The notes under the pieces were generated by a model. The model made no database searches. It was not told the origin of the DNA and was given only the letters and a program-made list of their open reading frames with translations. A DNA stretch of 64,000 bases from Mesodorylaimus sp. YZB2_4 (lineage: Eukaryota > Nematoda > Enoplea > Dorylaimida > Dorylaimidae), in assembly GCA_030248295.1 (NCBI GenBank), contig JASANH010001717.1, forward strand, positions 62,001 to 126,000. Direction: 5' to 3'. Both the position numbers and the translations under genes were made by a program. Positions 22,701 to 32,399 of the stretch are shown here, piece after piece (position 1 is the stretch's first letter; each line of letters begins with the position of its first letter).

Positions 22701-25512
22701 CGCGTAAGTTGCAATAAAGTACAAATTAAGTGATTTTGACGCATTTTAAGTTTAGTCAGACGATCCCGTGGAATTAGTATTGTGGCTGAAACTTCCATGA
22801 CAACGCGGAAACAGATGCATCCAGCGAGGAATATTGTGCCAGATCAGACCATGTATTGTTAGTCTTTTTGTTCTTGACACATCGCGTTTCAGTAAGTTTT
22901 TTTGTTGCAGTGTACGCCCACCTTCGATATTTAGCAACACGCACTTAGGATTTGAGGACGACGAAATGCAATTCGATTCGACTGGAATGTTTCACTGGTG
23001 CCCGTCGAGGCCGATTGAGGAAGTCATTTTGGTGAGTGAAGGCTTTGCCCATGATCTTTTAATCCCATCAAAATACTCTATGCAAGTAGGCCTTCGTTTT
23101 TCCGGAACCATATTTGACTGGATTTAGGGCATGACTATATGAGAGATTTTTATTATCTGATATCCATACAATATAGCTTGGGGAAATGAACTTGTATGTA
23201 GGTATAGGGATGGATAAGCCAAACGGGTTGAAGCACCTTCGGGCAACTGAGTGGCTCGAGCAGAACACACAATTTTTTAAAATAAAGTATTTTATTCCGC
23301 ACTATCAGGTTCTCACAGAAAAGCAGGCTCTCTACCCGCTAATAATAATTATTTGTGTTGGAAAACAAGTGGATGCCACTAGCTGGCGCATCATATTGCA
23401 GGGGGCCTGCTGTATTTTATTTTCCCTTCCGACTGGTTTGCTTTTGTCGTTTCCATAAAAACAGTTTGCCCAGGTTAAAGCATGCTATGTAGGGTGCCAA
23501 TGTAACAAAAGTTTTACTGTATGCTTCGACTTTACACAGAAAGTTTCTATGATTTTTTGATGGAGAAGATGGTATGCTCAAAAGAGTCAATGCAGCGCAT
23601 GTTAAAGATGCCAGAGCTGACTTTTAGATTAAAACAATCAGTTATATGGGAGAACTTAACTAGCTAAACTTTACACCAAAATGCTTGTAATTTTTTAAAT
23701 TTCTATCTCAAATATTTCCCTCTCGAAGAATTTCACCGCCTAAGACCCATCTGAAATAGTAATCCCCCTGGACATTATCAGCAGGGTATTTACGGATACA
23801 GCTATACTCGTGCAAATCACTCCAAGCATGTAAACATTTTTATGCTTGAAACATTAGAGCAAATGACCCAAAGAAATTGCGCAACGCTTTTAGGAACGTC
23901 GTCGAAGCTCCCGGTTGGCACTCCGCAACCACGTGGTTGTATGCCTGTTCGCCGATGTCAATAGCCCGCTGCTGGGATTGGGCAATTTCATCATGCCTCT
24001 TCGCTCATCAAATTTGCATTATCATGAACTAAAACACGTAGTAATTGTTGGAAATTTAGGCTACCTGCGACGAGAATGGAAAGTTCTGCAAAACCTGCCA
24101 AAAATATCTATTCTTGTTGTAAATCGCAATTATCTTTCTGTTTTTTACTGTCTAATCAAGGCTCCTCTTTAGGGCCACCCGATCTGTCGTGCGGACTTGC
24201 GTGCAGTCAACTTGCAGAGTTGTGAGGTCTGCGTCATCTTATCGGCTCGTATGCCTAATCCTCAAGAGGATCCTACTTTGGCTGACAAAGAAGCCATTTT
24301 GGCATCGTTGAATATCAAGGCAATGCGCTTCGATGATGCTCGTAGTGCGAAGTTGAAAGAATACGTGACGGAGGCGGATCGAATGGCAGAAATAACCGTT
24401 TACACCAGAAAAGCATCCGTTGGCACTGAAATTAGACTGCTGACTGAATTGAGTGAGTGTACTTCGATCAGCAATTTCAGAGCTTCTGGGCCTGTCTGGT
24501 AGATGACATTATAGGTTGAATTCTTCCTTAACCTTACTCCTACAGTATTTTGCTGACTGCTTGTAGAGGGTCGTCTGGTAATCGATACTCTACATGGAGC
24601 CTGCAGCTGCGAGCGTGACCCATCAAGGTTATTTTTCAGCCATGGACTAAGTCGGAAGACATGGTTAGCTGCCTTGGGTTATTGGCGTGGTGCACAATCT
24701 CCGCTGGTCACCCCCTCCAGTGACATGGGCCCAGTCCCGCCACACTTTCTAATGCTCCTGGTTTTAGCAAACGACACCAACGTGCAGTTTTTGGATCAAG
24801 AAGACGAGGATGACCCAGACGTTGGCTTCCACCTGACCTTACCATTCGCTTGCGGTCACGCATTTGCCGTCAGTGTGTTGGACTGTCTAATGAGCATGGT
24901 ACGCCTTCGAATACTTGCTGTTTGGGTCCCCCAACAACGACCCTTCTGTCCCTAGACCTACTTCAACGACTCTATTCTAACATTAATCCGAGCCCTGGTC
25001 ACAGGCGGAGCTACTTTGGATCTGGAAATGATATTGGCTGAAGGTGGCGGCCTGAGAGGCGCGCCCCTGACCCCAGCCATCGCTAAGAAGCGAAATCGTT
25101 GTCGCATAGCGCAACTGCCCTTGGACGATGTGCATTTTGATGGAATTCAGGTATACTTGATGGAAACGTTTCCAAGCTCGCAAACAGATTTCGAGTCTCT
25201 GCTTCAGAGTGGCTCCTCTTACGGACATCTATTCCGAAAGGCATTACGCCACAGTGGAGTCCTTTGTCTCGGCTTATATCGACTCGTCGATGACCAGCAG
25301 GATGTTCAATTTGGCAAACGTCTAGTTATCACTAACCCACCCCCAGAAACCCAGCTACAACAAAATGATCTTGTAAGCAATACATATGAACTCTGGGCGC
25401 TGCACATCTCGCACTTATTTTTTAGGTCATTGTTCTGCAACATTTTGATTATGGGTTGAAATACCAATCGCCATCAAATCGCCGCGCTGAATTGGAAGTA
25501 GACGATGACTAG
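13726..25512 (+). CDS. slo-1: BK (Slo1) calcium- and voltage-activated potassium channel, complete, 22 exons
   Basis: Exons: 13726-14477, 14533-14635, 14964-15075, 15137-15288, 18075-18245, 20398-20489, 20548-20658, 20717-20822, 21266-21418, 21474-21629, 21681-21793, 21859-22017, 22479-22555, 22653-22703, 22756-22852, 22911-23031, 23894-24118, 24173-24452, 24768-24898, 24956-25150, 25208-25372, 25426-25512. Phases all agree, giving 1202 aa. S0 is at about 59-84, followed by a long S0-S1 loop, then S1-S6. The pore is TVGYGDV at about 405-411. RCK1 (from KHVVVCG), RCK2 ([10 protein letters not shown]) and the calcium bowl ([12 protein letters not shown], about 1017-1028) follow. The end [11 protein letters not shown] matches Slo1 proteins. 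Oddities: S4 reads RFLRALGLM, with Gly331 where Slo1 channels have Arg; the pore has TMGT for TMST; the RCK1 acidic pair is changed. The intron after exon 7 starts GC. AATAAA lies at 25772. Identity is very sure. Confidence 0.95.
15547..16725 (-). CDS. nematode cuticle collagen nested in slo-1 intron 4
   Basis: Minus-strand exons: 16585-16725, 16424-16523, 16301-16367, 16102-16246, 15762-16041 and 15547-15704 (891 nt, 296 aa, phases agree). The N-terminal hydrophobic segment ([19 protein letters not shown]) is a Col_cuticle_N-type signal anchor. The subtilisin-type site RQAR follows, then CNCNANNRC, then Gly-X-Y blocks broken by a DGRCRWC segment and by NASGPG. A terminal cysteine pair (YCSC) follows the last block. 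It would be a secreted structural protein of the cuticle, cross-linked through the flanking cysteines. Odd feature: the C-terminus is TKAA followed by nine Lys-Ala pairs and the stop. A 53-nt intron lies in the 5' UTR (donor near 16787, acceptor at 16732). A minus-strand AATAAA lies at 15410-15415. The gene is antisense to slo-1 and wholly inside its intron between exons 4 and 5. Confidence 0.93.
16839..16845 (-). promoter_or_regulatory. TATA box of the collagen gene
   Basis: TATAAAAG on the minus strand lies about 30 bp before the likely transcription start and 50 bp before the 5' UTR splice donor. It is the usual layout for strongly expressed cuticle genes. Confidence 0.65.
19122..19799. 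mobile_element. TIR element with 9-bp target duplication in slo-1 intron 5
   Basis: The left end 19122-19163 (GGGTAGCACTAAAAGCCGCC, then a CCG-rich run) recurs inverted at 19757-19798, about 40 bp nearly perfect. The direct repeat AACGGAGAA flanks it at 19113-19121 and 19800-19808. The length is about 677 bp and there is no transposase frame. A 9-bp duplication with terminal inverted repeats is typical of Mutator-like elements, so this is most likely a non-autonomous member; the superfamily is inferred only from the duplication length. Confidence 0.75.
20043..20116 (-). tRNA. tRNA-Ile(AAT): tRNA-Ile (anticodon AAT)
   Basis: 74 nt on the minus strand. The acceptor GGCCCGG pairs with TCGGGCC, followed by discriminator A. 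A-box TAGCTCAGCTGG, anticodon loop CTAATAA with AAT, variable loop AGGTC and T-arm GGTTCGATCCC are all well formed, with no intron. It lies inside slo-1 intron 5, antisense to the channel gene, 240 bp from the TIR element. It looks functional. Confidence 0.92.
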
Positions 25513-25771
25513 TCCTTCTGTCCATCCGCCTTTCACTAATCTGCACAGCTTCGCTACCCTGATACGTCATGTAAACTCATTTAGTTTTCCCTCGTAGGAC
25601 CCATTCGGTGTAGTAATTTCCCCTATGCTTTTTCTTCCCATAAACCCATTCAAAATAATATCCTACCGCTTACGGTTTTTTGTACATAAGTACGTTATCG
25701 CCTTACAACTTGTCTATTGCTTGCAACTTACACTGCTACTTTGGGACTTGACATACAGTTACTATAGTTAG

Positions 25772-25777
25772 AATAAA
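25772..25777 (+). terminator. polyadenylation signal of slo-1
   Basis: AATAAA about 260 nt after the slo-1 stop codon; it is the first canonical signal downstream on the plus strand. Confidence 0.5.
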
Positions 25778-26177
25778 CGCAAAAAGCACTGGCTATCAAA
25801 AATTTATCAGTAAAGTCAGAAATGAATGTCACCACTTATCAGGCAGTATCCGACCGTAGAGCAGTAAATGCAATACACCATCTGGCAACGAATCATTCAA
25901 AAATTCAAAATCATTGTGAGCGAGTTACTTGAAGACCCCTCTTTTCGGGGCTTCCTACAGTATTACCGCACCCTTTTCGACATACAGATTTCCTTTGCTG
26001 AAAGGCGCCCGAAAAGAAAAACGCGAAGCATTACCGCGTTTCCAATTCACGACAGCATTGTTCTCTTTTGCTGATTTGACCACCTCACTGTAAAGAAACC
26101 AGACATACTGTATGTGAAAAGCACGGCTAACAGAAGACCAAAAACAAGGGCAGTCGCTTGTCGATGGCTTCATTTTG

Positions 26178-27026
26178 TTACACTTTCGTTTGCATCGGTG
26201 GGTGAATCGCTGGAGGCTGATAAAGGACGAATTTGGGCTCTATTTTCTCTTTTTTTCTTGATTTGAGCAAACGTAGAACACCCACACACATCGCCCCACC
26301 AACTCCGACTGCGATCAGAATCATTCCGATCACCGCGTACCAAAATGAATAACCGACGAATTGCATAATTAGGCGATCAGTCATGGCGAACCTGTATTGT
26401 GGCAGCAAAGACGCTACATAGAACTGAATTAATCCAGAACCGCCCAGGATGACAGCGAGCAGCAGGGATGATGCCCAGCCGATAGCAAACCACAGCTTTA
26501 AACTGGCGCAATAAGAAAAAAATATTGCAACCACTGAGAAAACCACTGTCAGAACGAGTAGTATGAGAGCGTATATTTGATAGGGCATGGCTCGATGCAC
26601 CTCATCTCCATAAACTGCTTCCCCAAATTTGTATGTCATAATCCATTGGCCCGATGGAGGCAGTGTATAACCATAGTAATTTTTAGCAGTTGGATTGAGG
26701 TTATTTTTGGCAGCCGCACCTCGTTCCATAGCAGTAATAGAATCCACGTAAGTGTCATCCCCAGACGTGGCGACACTTCCGGGGGCGGGCATTCCAGCGA
26801 TGTGCATTCTAGTACTAAACACGTAGTCCATCCATAACCCGTGCTGATGGACTTCGCTGGCAGTGGTTCCAGTTGGCTCGATCATAATTTGCCACCCAGA
26901 AGATAGGATACCAAGAGTCACCATAATTGTTCCCACTAAGGAGAATAGGAGGGAGAAGACATGAATTATAATACGAGCTATATTTAAAACTGCAATGTCA
27001 GACTCGGAAGAATAAAATCGATGCAT
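26178..27026 (-). CDS. claudin-like four-transmembrane protein A
   Basis: Single-exon frame of 282 aa. TM1 is near residues 15-42 (LNIARIIIHVFSLLFSLVGTIMV). A first extracellular loop follows with SSGWQIMIEP and HQHGLW (claudin W-GLW pattern). TM2-TM3 (IYALILLVLTVVFSVVAIFF; GWASSLLLAVILGGSGLIQF) and TM4 (YSFWYAVIGMILIAVGVGG) come next. The tail is basic and ends QTKV. The two ECL1 cysteines of classical claudins are absent. Compared with its three neighbours it carries about ten extra N-terminal residues (MHRFYSSESD), and its TATA-like box is only about 27 bp before this ATG, so the true start is uncertain. It is the last member of a head-to-tail cluster on the minus strand. The likely role is a membrane junction or epithelial/cuticle-side protein, inferred from fold only. 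Confidence 0.8.
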   Translation of the reverse strand: MHRFYSSESDIAVLNIARIIIHVFSLLFSLVGTIMVTLGILSSGWQIMIEPTGTTASEVHQHGLWMDYVFSTRMHIAGMPAPGSVATSGDDTYVDSITAMERGAAAKNNLNPTAKNYYGYTLPPSGQWIMTYKFGEAVYGDEVHRAMPYQIYALILLVLTVVFSVVAIFFSYCASLKLWFAIGWASSLLLAVILGGSGLIQFYVASLLPQYRFAMTDRLIMQFVGYSFWYAVIGMILIAVGVGGAMCVGVLRLLKSRKKEKIEPKFVLYQPPAIHPPMQTKV

Positions 27027-27051
27027 GACGAAAAATATCGACCAGTTGATG

Positions 27052-27058
27052 TTTATAT
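27052..27058 (-). promoter_or_regulatory. TATA-like box upstream of claudin-like gene A
   Basis: CATATAAAC on the minus strand, about 27 bp before the annotated ATG. The spacing is unusually short if it is the functional TATA box. Confidence 0.35.
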
Positions 27059-27059
27059 G

Positions 27060-28700
27060 AAGTTTACTTTGCCTCTAACTTGGCGTAGGAAATGTATTGA
27101 GCGAGGATTCCAGCTGCCCTACATGTTGTAAAACTGGTCGCTCCGACTGCTTGACTGAATCTAGCTGACACACCCTCGTCGATTTATCCACTTTCCAACG
27201 CACTAGTCCCCCCACCCTTCGTTCCCTACAACGCAAATATCTCGCGGACTAGTTCCCTCAGGTCTAAAGTTGGCAAATGCGAAGATAGTTTTTCCCGTGG
27301 GAGCATCGAGTTACTGGTCAATGTATTGAACATTCTACTCTATTCTACTGGCCAAACGAGAAAGGGGTAGGTAAAACTTGCGGAAAGTTCCAGTCACGTG
27401 AATATGCATGGGCACAAACATGACCGAAAAGGTACGCAGAACGATCGATACGACGCATTGAAGTGGAGACTGTCGCCAGGGAGATAGAATGGTCGAGTCA
27501 AATATCACGTTCATGCCTAGAAAGGTGCGTGGACAAGGCTTTTTCACTCATGACTCATGAGTTATAAGAAAAAATTTCGTTGCTGCTATTTTGGTGAAAA
27601 GGCAAAAAATTATGACTAAAGTTCCCTTCTAAAAATAATTTACAGGCTCTGGCAGATGAGGCGCAAGATCGTTTAAAAATTTATGGTCCGGGCAGATTTT
27701 TCTTGTTCCAAAAAATCCAGCAGGCAGCAGGTCCAAAAACTGTCTTTGTTTTCATTATTATGTTGCATAAAATGCAGTATTTAACTTCCAGCATATCTGT
27801 ACAGCTTTTTATGCCCAGAATAATTTATGCGATAGAAAACACGGGAGAGAAATTCAGATGTACTCAAGAAAAGTAAAGCAGTACTGGCTGCCTCTCCGCT
27901 GTCCAGTTCTGAGTGACTCATCTCCATTTTCTGTCCCTGTGACACGTCACTAATGACTTTTTGCACGACTCATACAAGTCCCACGGTCAGCAGGTGCCTG
28001 TCCAATGAGAGTGCTACTTTGCGATTCCGTAAACGCGATGACAAGTGTTCGGAAAAACCTGCCGTCCGATCAAGCAAAAAGTTCTTCGAGATGCCGACCC
28101 TCTTCAAAAGTGCGCCATCCATCAAAAATTTGCAGCTGATCAACATGATTGTCAGCATTGGCATTATAGTACCTTGTACAGCCATCGTGCTGTGTCACAT
28201 CCGCGGGGTTTCTGTCATTCGAGCTCATCGAAGCCATAAAATCTTTCTAGTACCGAAGATTGAAAAGTGTTTACTTTTCATTCATGGTCGAGACAGCTGG
28301 CTTGCAAGGTTTCTAGTTTCTTAGTTTATTTGATATCCTACGTGAGGAAAAGATGATGACTACACCGTGTTGACGTGAAAATGAGCTTTGGGTGGTGGCC
28401 AAAAAATGTTATGGTCTTGGTGCACGTTTAGCTACGATCACCATGTTTGCCGAAGCCATGGTTACGGCGTGTTGCCTTTGGTTGTAAAGCAAGTTTGTGT
28501 CAATCTTCTCAGCAGCAACGTCAATTTTTGAAGAAATTTTTATTACTTGCCACGAGCATAAAGCGTAAAGCGTTCTGAATTCGCTGTTCTTTGAATACTT
28601 CTACCAAAAACATGAAAAACATGCAAATTAAAAATAGCTGAAACAAGAAATTCTGGCAAAAAATATTGTGCCTGACTGTTTGGATTTGGTCATTACAGTC
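27060..28700. other. spacer between claudin-like genes A and B
   Basis: No gene supported. Frames 27953-28324 (plus) and 27970-28185 (minus) overlap each other and show no family match. Confidence 0.5.
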
Positions 28701-28717
28701 TGCTCAATGCAGTCTTT

Positions 28718-29512
28718 TCACACGGGCGTGTGTGCACCATTTTTGAATACAACGAATGCACGTTCCGCCTTTTCGCCTCTTCTATTCATCAGGCTGAGCA
28801 GAACGGCCACGGCGACGGCTCCAATCATGCCCAGTGCGATGCCCACGATGCCGATCACTGCGTACCAATAAGAATAACCCACGAATTGTTGAAGTCGGCG
28901 ATCAGTGTATGCAAATCTGTACTCCGGCATCAATGACGCCACATAAAACTGAATCAATCCCGCGGCGCCCAAAATGAGCGCGAATAGCAGCAGGACGGCC
29001 CAGGCGATTGCGAGACCGAGCTTCAAGCTGGCGCAGTAGGATAGGAACAGTCCAACAATGGCCAGTACCAGAGCCAAGACGAGTAGAACGAGGGTGTAGA
29101 TTTGATAGGGCATGGCTTGATGAACTGAGTCGCCGTAGGTGGCGCTCCCGAATTTGTATGTCATGATCCATCGACCGTTCGGCGACAAATTGAACCCATA
29201 ATAGCCGGCACCATAGCCACTACCGTACAAGCCTGTACCTTCGTAGCCCGACAGTGCGTTGCTGTATCCGTAGCCGCCGAGACCCCCGAAACCGTACTCG
29301 TAACCAGGATTGGGCACACCAGCCACGTGCATGCGATTGCTGTATACGTAGTCCATCCACAATCCGTGTTGGTGAATTTCACCGACACCTGGTTCGATCA
29401 TGATTTGCCATCCGGATGAAAGGATGCCAGCCGCAATCATACCAATGCCGACCACAGTCAGGAGTGTGGCCACAATTTGGACGATGATACGAATTATGTT
29501 TAAACCGGCCAT
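28718..29512 (-). CDS. claudin-like four-transmembrane protein B
   Basis: Intronless, 264 aa. It starts MAGLNIIRIIVQ, with TM1 at about 3-30. The first extracellular loop carries SSGWQIMIEP, then HQHGLWMDYVYSNRMHVAG. A Gly/Tyr-rich stretch (GYEYGFGGLGGYGYSN and on to YGFNLSPNGRW) follows. Then come the family core WIMTYKFG and MPYQIY, two close transmembrane segments (TM2, TM3), a short second loop (PEYRFAYTDRR) and TM4. The tail ends HTPV, a class I PDZ-type ending. It lacks the ECL1 cysteine pair of vertebrate claudins. It is most alike to member D at 36527-37336, which suggests a recent duplication or conversion. A TATA-like box lies about 50 bp upstream. Confidence 0.85.
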   Translation of the reverse strand: MAGLNIIRIIVQIVATLLTVVGIGMIAAGILSSGWQIMIEPGVGEIHQHGLWMDYVYSNRMHVAGVPNPGYEYGFGGLGGYGYSNALSGYEGTGLYGSGYGAGYYGFNLSPNGRWIMTYKFGSATYGDSVHQAMPYQIYTLVLLVLALVLAIVGLFLSYCASLKLGLAIAWAVLLLFALILGAAGLIQFYVASLMPEYRFAYTDRRLQQFVGYSYWYAVIGIVGIALGMIGAVAVAVLLSLMNRRGEKAERAFVVFKNGAHTPV

Positions 29513-29558
29513 GGCGTACGCACTCGCAGTCGTTTTCTAGCATCCGACTGATTCGATG

Positions 29559-29565
29559 CTTATAT
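29559..29565 (-). promoter_or_regulatory. TATA-like box upstream of claudin-like gene B
   Basis: CATATAAGC on the minus strand, about 47 bp before the ATG. Confidence 0.4.
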
Positions 29566-29569
29566 GCGA

Positions 29570-31400
29570 CAGAAATGCCATAGCAACTACGGCGGGGAAG
29601 GGAGGAGGCAGGTAACCGAATGCCTGCTCTGGGACATAGCCGGATAGGACTCGCTGGTTCTGGCCGGGCGTGTGCTTGCTATCTTTACCGCGGGAAAATT
29701 CCCAGCTAGCGCGCTGGAAGCACTTCGTCCGCGCCCATGCAGCTTAGTAAACATTGTTCGAACTAGTTCTTGGCATCAATTCACTGAACCTATGTTCTGC
29801 CATGACGATTGCGTATACGTTTTATAAAAGATTTTTACACACGAGTGCTCGTTAATGGGGGCATTTGGCGAGGAACAGACACAAAGTGTACAGTTTTTGC
29901 GTGAATTTTTGTACACCCCGAACAGAGATGCTCGACACTGCTACGAGTAACTATCAGTCATGAACGAGGTTGAACAGATCCTCGCTGTATATACTCACAA
30001 GGGCAGCGAGCCTACAAGACACAGTTTTACTCGGGATAAAAGGCCAAAGTAGGAGAATCACCCTGGTCGTCGATGTAATTAGCGCACCACGGCGGCGGAA
30101 GATGTGGGAGACCGAAGTCTTGATTGGAAGAAGGCAGGAAAGCAAGTCTCTAGGCCACTGTACCTGCCGCTGATTTATCAACCAGAAGGCCTAACATCTC
30201 CGCCAGAGAAGAGTACCGATCCCCGACCGCCAGAACGCTAGTTTCATCAACCCTTCCCGAACGACTGGCCAGGAGCAGATACCTTTAAAGAATTCTTTTT
30301 GTAAAAACATGTCAAATGAGCTTTTATCAAAACGGTAACGCGGGCCCTTCGCCCTGTTCTGCTCCTGGTTGATGAATGGTCTCCTCAGCCAAACGTGAAG
30401 GTGATGGATTAGCGAGCTTCAGCTGACCTTCAATCACACCTCAGCGGCCTTCAACTCTTCAGCTCCAGCTGGCAATCAAAACGCTGATTACACACCAACC
30501 AATGCCTGAGTGCAGTGTAACTGCTTCATTGAAAGTGAAGTCATAAGTCGTCAACCTACGAGTAATATTGATTCCATCAACGTGTGAGGCGGAATAGCCC
30601 TACATTGGAGAAGATACCGCGGGGAACGGATGAATTTGGGAGGCAGGTCACCTAGTCGTAGGTGCCTGAGACATCAACCCGACGGGTTTCAACCTCGCCT
30701 AGAGGAGCGTTTCGAGCGGCCAACGAAGGCAAATGATAAGCTGTATGTGGTGGCCAGTCAAGGCAACCACATACTGCTCCGCGTATAAGGCGGCCAAGTT
30801 AGGCAACCAGATACACTACGTTCTCCAAAGTCCATACACACCTACTGCAAACTTAAAGGCGTACTGCCTCTAGCACGAGTCACAGAATTTCGCTGTTCGA
30901 TTATTGGTGTGTGTACGACTATGGGGTCCATTTAGCCCAAGATTTGTCGTATAGATATCGAATCTCGAAGTAGCTAAAAAGCTCAAAAAAGGTGCTTCGG
31001 TGCCCGATCACCAGGAATCAAATTCTGCCTGGAATCATCATTGACAAACAATCGACGCAAAATTGAATGCTCTGTACTTTGCATCCATTCCCGTCTGTTC
31101 ATTCCATAAACCTGATTTTCAAATCACTTGAAATATCAAAAGAGTACTAAATGAGAATAGCCTACAGTGTAAGCCAAATCCTGCAGTACAGCCACCCTCA
31201 TTTGCACCCCCTATTCGAGGTCCCTTCGAAATTATGTGATTTAGAAGCTCCTGGGATGACAAGAATGGTATTTAGCATGACTTGCAACATTTATTTATTT
31301 ACTAAAGCTCCTTACATGTTGGATGTGTCATACCATATCGAACCGCATTCCCCAAAGAAAAACGAGCTCCAAAAAACGTACAGGATACCTCGTACATTAT
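29570..31400. other. spacer between claudin-like genes B and C
   Basis: No gene supported. It contains one copy of a dispersed about 40-bp motif (30664-30700). Confidence 0.5.
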
Positions 31401-31404
31401 CTCT

Positions 31405-32217
31405 TCAAACTAGTGTCTGCTGCCTGTTGCGAGTCATCTTCTCAACCATAATCATGGGCGATGACATCAAATGCACTCCTTTCTTAGCCGCAATCACGAG
31501 CAGCACAGCCACAACGATTGCCCCAAGCATGCCCAATATTATACTGCAAATTCCGATCACAGCGTACCAAAATGAATATCCGATAAATTGCAGCAGCGGG
31601 CGATCAGTGTAGGCGAATCTGTACTGTGGCAGCAAGCTGGAGATGTAAAATTGGATCAATCCCGAACCACCTAGAATGACCGACAACAGCGACAAAACCG
31701 CCCAGGTTATAGCGAATCCTGGTCGCATTCCTGCGCAATAGGAAAGGAATAATCCGATCAGTAAAAGAACTACTGTCAAAATCAGTAACACGAGTGCATA
31801 TATCTGGTAGGGCATACCTTGATGCACCTCGTTACCATTAACTGCCGATCCGAATTTGTAAGTCATTATCCAATCCCCACCTGGAGTCAAGGGGTAGCCA
31901 TAATAGTAACGACCACTGCCACTCACTCCGGCCTCGTGACTCGCTAGTCCGCCATATCCGTTGTACGCCTTGATATTAGCAGAACTGTGCTGCATCATGC
32001 CAGGATTCGATACACCGGCAATGTGCATCCTACTACTGTAGACGTAATCCATCCACAACCCGTGCTGATGTATTTCATCCGCTGTGCCACCGTTTGGTTC
32101 GACCATGATTTGCCAGCCAGATGTGAGAAGGCCAGCGAGGACCATGCACAGGCCAATTAGGGTGCAAAGAATAGAAAACACTTGCGCGACGATGCGCAAT
32201 ACATTTAAGATACCCAT
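31405..32217 (-). CDS. claudin-like four-transmembrane protein C
   Basis: The frame is open to an upstream ATG at 32247. The ATG at 32217 (MGILNVLRIVAQ) is chosen because it lines up with the N-termini of members B and D, giving 270 aa. Domain order is as in its neighbours: TM1; SSGWQIMVEP..HQHGLWMDYVYSSRMHIAG; a variable Gly/Ser/Tyr loop; WIMTYKFG; MPYQIY; TM2/TM3; PQYRFAYTDR; TM4. The tail ends QQTLV. There are no ECL1 cysteines. A TATA-like sequence lies about 160 bp upstream. The function is inferred only from the claudin-like fold. Confidence 0.83.
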   Translation of the reverse strand: MGILNVLRIVAQVFSILCTLIGLCMVLAGLLTSGWQIMVEPNGGTADEIHQHGLWMDYVYSSRMHIAGVSNPGMMQHSSANIKAYNGYGGLASHEAGVSGSGRYYYGYPLTPGGDWIMTYKFGSAVNGNEVHQGMPYQIYALVLLILTVVLLLIGLFLSYCAGMRPGFAITWAVLSLLSVILGGSGLIQFYISSLLPQYRFAYTDRPLLQFIGYSFWYAVIGICSIILGMLGAIVVAVLLVIAAKKGVHLMSSPMIMVEKMTRNRQQTLV

Positions 32218-32374
32218 TCTTTTTAAAAAGAAATCAATATCTTCCAACTAAACGTTGCAAAAATCCGTTGCGAGAAAATGTATCAAAAATCCAACCTTTT
32301 TGTAATCTTCAGCAAAACTCCCCAAAACTGCCGCTGACTGGATTGCCAGACACGCCTTTACTGGTTTTATTCTT

Positions 32375-32381
32375 CTTATAT
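32375..32381 (-). promoter_or_regulatory. TATA-like box upstream of claudin-like gene C
   Basis: GATATAAGA on the minus strand, about 160 bp before the chosen ATG. Confidence 0.35.
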
Positions 32382-32399
32382 CCGATACCAAAAACTAGC

